Shown here piece after piece: positions 5,412 to 7,991 of a stretch of DNA of 7,991 nt. The notes beneath the pieces are model-generated. The model was not told where the DNA came from and ran no database searches. It worked only from the letters and a program-made list of their open reading frames with translations. A program made the translations under genes and the position numbers. Source of the stretch: DATLHO01 sp035539855 (GTDB lineage: Bacteria; Bacteroidota; Ignavibacteria; OLB7); contig DATLHO010000157.1 in assembly GCA_035539855.1 (NCBI GenBank), forward strand, positions 1-7,991, given 5' to 3'. Every line of letters begins with the position of its first letter. The stretch's first letter is position 1.

Positions 5412-6094
5412 CATTCGAAGGCATCGACTGCTGCGGCAAGTCGACGCAGGCCAGACTGCTGGCCACACGGCTCGAAGAGACGGGACGCAGCGTGATGATG
5501 CTTCGCGAGCCTGGCGACACCAGGCTGTCCGAGCACATCCGGGAGATTCTGCTGAACAAGAAGTTCGAGGAGATGAACGAGCGGACGGAGCTTCTGCTGT
5601 TCGCCGCAAGCCGTGCGCAGCTCGTTGCCGAAGTGATCCTGCCGGCCCTCGAGCAGGACAAGATCGTCATCTGCGATCGATTCTACGATTCCACCGTCGC
5701 CTATCAGGGCTACGGCCGACAGCTTCCTCTCGAAGATATCATTCACATCAATCGCATCGCGACGCAGGAGCTCGTGCCCGACATGACGTTCTTCATCGAC
5801 GTCTGTCCGGAGGTGGCGTTCGAACGCTGCCAGGACCGGTTCGAGGGACGAGACAGGATGGAGGAGAGCGGGATCCGCTTTTACGAGCGGGTCATGAACG
5901 GGTACATGAGAATCGCGCAGGAGAACGGCGGACGGTTTTATATTGTGAACGGGCACAAGCGTGTCGACGATGTTCACTCGACCATCTGGCGTCTCATCCT
6001 CGAGCGGAGCGGCGAGCTCCCCGCGGCGATGCAACCGGCTTCGGCCGATGAAGCCTTGACTGGAGAGTTGGCCGAAGCGTCGATCGCGCTCTAG
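5402..6094 (+). CDS. tmk: Thymidylate kinase (dTMP kinase)
   Basis: The 230-aa enzyme phosphorylates dTMP to dTDP with ATP, an essential cytoplasmic step of dTTP supply. The N-terminus MFITFEGIDCCGKSTQA carries the Walker A loop (GIDCCGKST, residues 7-15). REPGD at 35-39 is the dTMP-binding motif (usually REPGG), and DRFYDSTVAYQGYGR at 92-106 is the DR(Y/F) nucleotide-binding signature. The LID region with R146, R150, D151 and R152 is followed by the usual FYERVMNGY. Cys10-Cys11 in the P-loop (commonly Gly-Ser or similar) and Asp39 are mildly unusual. The last ~25 residues, Ala/Glu-rich, extend beyond the typical 205-215 aa. ATG 5402 has AGAGG 8 bases upstream. Expression is expected from the 5181-5209 promoter, perhaps with translational coupling to the leader ORF. 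Confidence 0.96.
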   Translation: MFITFEGIDCCGKSTQARLLATRLEETGRSVMMLREPGDTRLSEHIREILLNKKFEEMNERTELLLFAASRAQLVAEVILPALEQDKIVICDRFYDSTVAYQGYGRQLPLEDIIHINRIATQELVPDMTFFIDVCPEVAFERCQDRFEGRDRMEESGIRFYERVMNGYMRIAQENGGRFYIVNGHKRVDDVHSTIWRLILERSGELPAAMQPASADEALTGELAEASIAL

Positions 6095-6136
6095 GAACGC
6101 GGCCGTAACCTTCCGATCCCACCTGGTGTCCTTTAC

Positions 6137-6184
6137 AACGCCTGGCCGCGGCCCGAGAGAGATTCTCGGGCGCCGCCAGGCGTT
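6137..6184 (+). terminator. Long hairpin between tmk and the OmpA gene
   Basis: AACGCCTGG (6137-6145) pairs with CCAGGCGTT (6176-6184), and inside it GCCCGAGA pairs with TCTCGGGC around a GAGAT loop. A small internal bulge (CCGCG against GCCG) separates the two stems. It starts 43 bases after the tmk stop. Only three Ts and a pyrimidine-rich stretch (CGTTTCCGTCTCCTCC) follow, so termination may be partial. It could equally be a structured 5' leader of the OmpA gene, since no separate promoter for that gene was identified in the 140-bp gap. Confidence 0.6.
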
Positions 6185-6234
6185 TCCGTCTCCTCCAGTG
6201 CCCGTCACGGCATCACGCCTCACACATACGAGCC

Positions 6235-7991
6235 ATGCAGAACTTCGTATCGCGTTCACCGCGTCGTGCCGCTCTAGCGTTCCTCGCGCTCGTCGCCGCC
6301 GCACCCGCACTGCGCGCCCAGGTCGTCTCGCAGACGCTCTCGCTGACGGGCGACTTCGGGACCTCGTTCTACATCGGCGAGTTCAACAGTCTCGATCGCA
6401 GCGGCACGTTCAATCCGAGCGCGGGCGTCGACGTCGGCGGCGGGCTGAAGTACCAGATCGCCTCGAACTTCGCGCTGGTGGCGTCGATCGGCTATACGCG
6501 GCTGTCGTACGTCGTGGACGACTACGTGCGCTCGCGCTACAGCTCGAACTTCTTCGGACCGCTCAGCAACACGACCTACCCCGGCACGACGATCCCGCTG
6601 ACGAAGCTCAACTACATCGACTACACGCGCTACGTGCTCTTCGGTCAGAGTCACTTCAACGTCAACGCGCAGCTCGTTCCGTACTTCACGCTCGGCCTCG
6701 GACTCATCGACTTCTCGGTAAGCAACAGCGTCGGCGACGAGCTGCCGACGAACATCACCGGAACCTACTCGCACCAGTCGCTGGTGATGCCCGTGGGCTT
6801 CGGGCTGCAGTACTATCTCGATGATCGCCTTTCGGTCCACGGACAGGCGCTGTTCTACGTCAACGCCAGCGACTACCTCGACGGGTACGCGCACTTCACC
6901 GACTTCGAGCGAACGCCGGGTGGCAATGGTCCGGGAACGCTCGCGACGCCACCGGATTATCCCTTCACGCTGACGCTCGGCGCGTCGTACGCGATCTACC
7001 TGCCGGAGAAGCCGTACCGCCCGCCGATCGCGGCCGCACCGCAGCCGAAGCCGCAGCCACAGCCGCCGGAGCAGCCGTCGGAGGGGCGACCGCAGATCGA
7101 GGCCACGCCGCGCGACACGACGCCGACGCCGCTGGCGTCGGAGCAGCCGGCGACTCCGCAGCCTCCGCGCGACTCGCTCATGGCCGCGGCCGACAGCGAC
7201 GCCGACGGACTGAGCGACAGCAGCGAGACGAGCCGATTCATGACCAACCCGTCGGCCGCCGACAGCGACGCCGACGGACTCGGTGACGCCGACGAGGTCT
7301 ACCGCTACAACACCTCGCCGAACAACATCGACACCGATCGCGACGGACTCGGCGACGGCAACGAGGTGCTCGTGCACAACACCGATCCGCTCGACGCGGA
7401 CTCGGACAACGATCTGCTCGTCGACGGTGACGAGGTCAACGGCACGCGCACCGACGCGCTCTACGCCTCGGCCGACGGCAGCGCGCTCGGCAGCGACGTG
7501 CTCGCCGTGCGTCAGCAGACCGATCCTCTCGATCCCGACACCGACGGCGACGGCGTTCCCGACGGCCTTGACGCGTGCCCGACCGTCGCCGGCGATGCCG
7601 CGCTGCGCGGCTGTCCCGCGTTCGCCGCGGCCGCCACCGGATCACCGGCCATCGAGTCGGTCGGATCGGAGTACCGCGCCGACTTCGAGGGCATCACCTT
7701 CCGCACGAACACCGACGACTTCGACTTCTCGCGACCCGGTACGCAGGGCGAACTCGCGCGCCTTCTCGATCTCGTGCGCGAGTGCGACGACATCGGCGTG
7801 CTGATCGAAGGACACACCTCGGGCGAAGGCAACCCGCGCTGGAACGAAACGCTCTCCGCGCGTCGCGCGCGCCGCGTCTACGACTGGCTACGCGCCAACG
7901 GCGTCGCCGATCGCAAGCTGCTCGGCTCCGTCGGCTACGGCAACCGCATGCCGAAGGTCGCCGAGACCGGCGCCGCCGCCGAGCTCGAATC
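6235..7991 (+). CDS. OmpA-family outer-membrane protein with calcium-binding repeats, 3' end missing
   Basis: The frame is open for 585 codons from ATG 6235 to the right edge. Residues 1-28 are a Sec signal peptide (basic MQNFVSRSPRR, hydrophobic core, ALRA then Gln). Residues about 29-257 alternate aromatic and polar positions with Gly, as in an outer-membrane beta-barrel. A Pro/Gln-rich linker follows (about 260-315), then DxDxDG thrombospondin type 3-like repeats (320-450), with Cys448 and Cys460 bracketing the last segment. From about 475 comes an OmpA C-terminal peptidoglycan-binding domain: ITFRTNTDDFDFSRPG, VLIEGHTSGEGNPRWN, and LSARRARRVYDWLRANGV, then a GYGNRMPKV segment. It should tether the outer membrane to peptidoglycan. 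The conserved Asp of GHTD is Ser here, while the Arg of LSxRRA is kept. No good Shine-Dalgarno precedes ATG 6235 (only GAG). Confidence 0.9.
   Translation, partial: MQNFVSRSPRRAALAFLALVAAAPALRAQVVSQTLSLTGDFGTSFYIGEFNSLDRSGTFNPSAGVDVGGGLKYQIASNFALVASIGYTRLSYVVDDYVRSRYSSNFFGPLSNTTYPGTTIPLTKLNYIDYTRYVLFGQSHFNVNAQLVPYFTLGLGLIDFSVSNSVGDELPTNITGTYSHQSLVMPVGFGLQYYLDDRLSVHGQALFYVNASDYLDGYAHFTDFERTPGGNGPGTLATPPDYPFTLTLGASYAIYLPEKPYRPPIAAAPQPKPQPQPPEQPSEGRPQIEATPRDTTPTPLASEQPATPQPPRDSLMAAADSDADGLSDSSETSRFMTNPSAADSDADGLGDADEVYRYNTSPNNIDTDRDGLGDGNEVLVHNTDPLDADSDNDLLVDGDEVNGTRTDALYASADGSALGSDVLAVRQQTDPLDPDTDGDGVPDGLDACPTVAGDAALRGCPAFAAAATGSPAIESVGSEYRADFEGITFRTNTDDFDFSRPGTQGELARLLDLVRECDDIGVLIEGHTSGEGNPRWNETLSARRARRVYDWLRANGVADRKLLGSVGYGNRMPKVAETGAAAELE
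7192..7578 (+). repeat. 23-residue calcium-binding repeats inside the OmpA-like gene
   Basis: DxDxDG-type units begin at residues 320, 343, 366, 389 and 435. The spacing is 23, 23, 23 and 46 residues (2 x 23), so the unit is 69 bp and the fourth interval looks like a double unit whose second motif has been lost. Units read DSDADGLSD, DSDADGLGD, DTDRDGLGD, DSDNDLLVD and DTDGDGVPD. At the DNA level 23 bases are identical between 7189-7211 and 7258-7280. Such motifs bind calcium in thrombospondin type 3 repeats and would make a stiff periplasmic spacer. Confidence 0.8.

Noticed and set aside
5399..6310. 303-codon minus-strand open frame opposite tmk
   Set aside because: It is antisense to a fully recognisable thymidylate kinase and spans the terminator hairpin.
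7189..7280. Direct repeat considered as a CRISPR-like or mobile element signal
   Set aside because: It is in frame and encodes DxDxDG calcium-binding units of the OmpA-like protein.
6274..7377. 367-codon minus-strand open frame opposite the OmpA-like gene
   Set aside because: It has Val/Arg/Glu-rich mirror-frame composition, while the plus strand has signal peptide, repeats and OmpA domain.

Overview
The window reads as chromosome of a GC-rich, diderm (LPS-bearing) bacterium. The best taxonomic clue is the primary sigma factor. It is a short RpoD (287 aa, no region 1.1) with an N-terminus (ITKQYTNRESQSLDRYLQEIGK) of the type seen in the Fibrobacteres-Chlorobi-Bacteroidetes and Gemmatimonadota lineages. 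With strongly GC-biased codons, split ADP-heptose synthesis genes and an OmpA protein carrying calcium-binding thrombospondin-type repeats, Gemmatimonadota or a close relative is my best guess. This is inference, not proof.

Layout. Seven genes run leftward on the minus strand from about 5171 to the left edge: a lipoprotein of unknown function (5171-4344); a two-gene toxin-antitoxin-like unit with an AbrB-like small protein (4155-3835) and a PIN-domain protein (3838-3395) overlapping by four bases; the primary sigma factor rpoD (3300-2437), followed by a very strong palindromic terminator (2387-2414); then an envelope operon with heptose-7-phosphate kinase (rfaE1, 2317-1280), heptose-1-phosphate adenylyltransferase (rfaE2, 1213-722) and the N-terminal 233 residues of an AsmA/TamB-like protein (700 to beyond base 1). 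Two larger genes run rightward: thymidylate kinase tmk (5402-6094) and an OmpA-family outer-membrane protein (6235 to beyond the right edge). The divergent promoter region near 5171-5216 holds a sigma70-like promoter (TTGACT, 17 bp, TATCTT). Its predicted start site coincides with the ATG of a 64-codon leader ORF that overlaps the tmk start.

How the genes fit together. rfaE1 and rfaE2 make the activated heptose for the LPS inner core, and the TamB-like protein belongs to envelope assembly or inter-membrane transport, so the left operon is an outer-membrane biogenesis unit. The OmpA-like protein on the right adds a barrel, a Pro-rich spacer, a calcium-binding repeat rod and a peptidoglycan-binding domain. 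rpoD and tmk are housekeeping genes. The antitoxin/PIN pair is the accessory-looking part and lies directly upstream of rpoD with no visible terminator between them.

Most of the window is ordinary core genome. The points most worth a second look are the apparently leaderless ORF before tmk, which carries a degraded in-frame echo of tmk itself; the PIN protein lacking canonical acidic residues; the OmpA domain whose conserved peptidoglycan-binding Asp is Ser; and the tandem AT-rich repeat upstream of rpoD. No RNA genes, CRISPR arrays or insertion sequences were seen.
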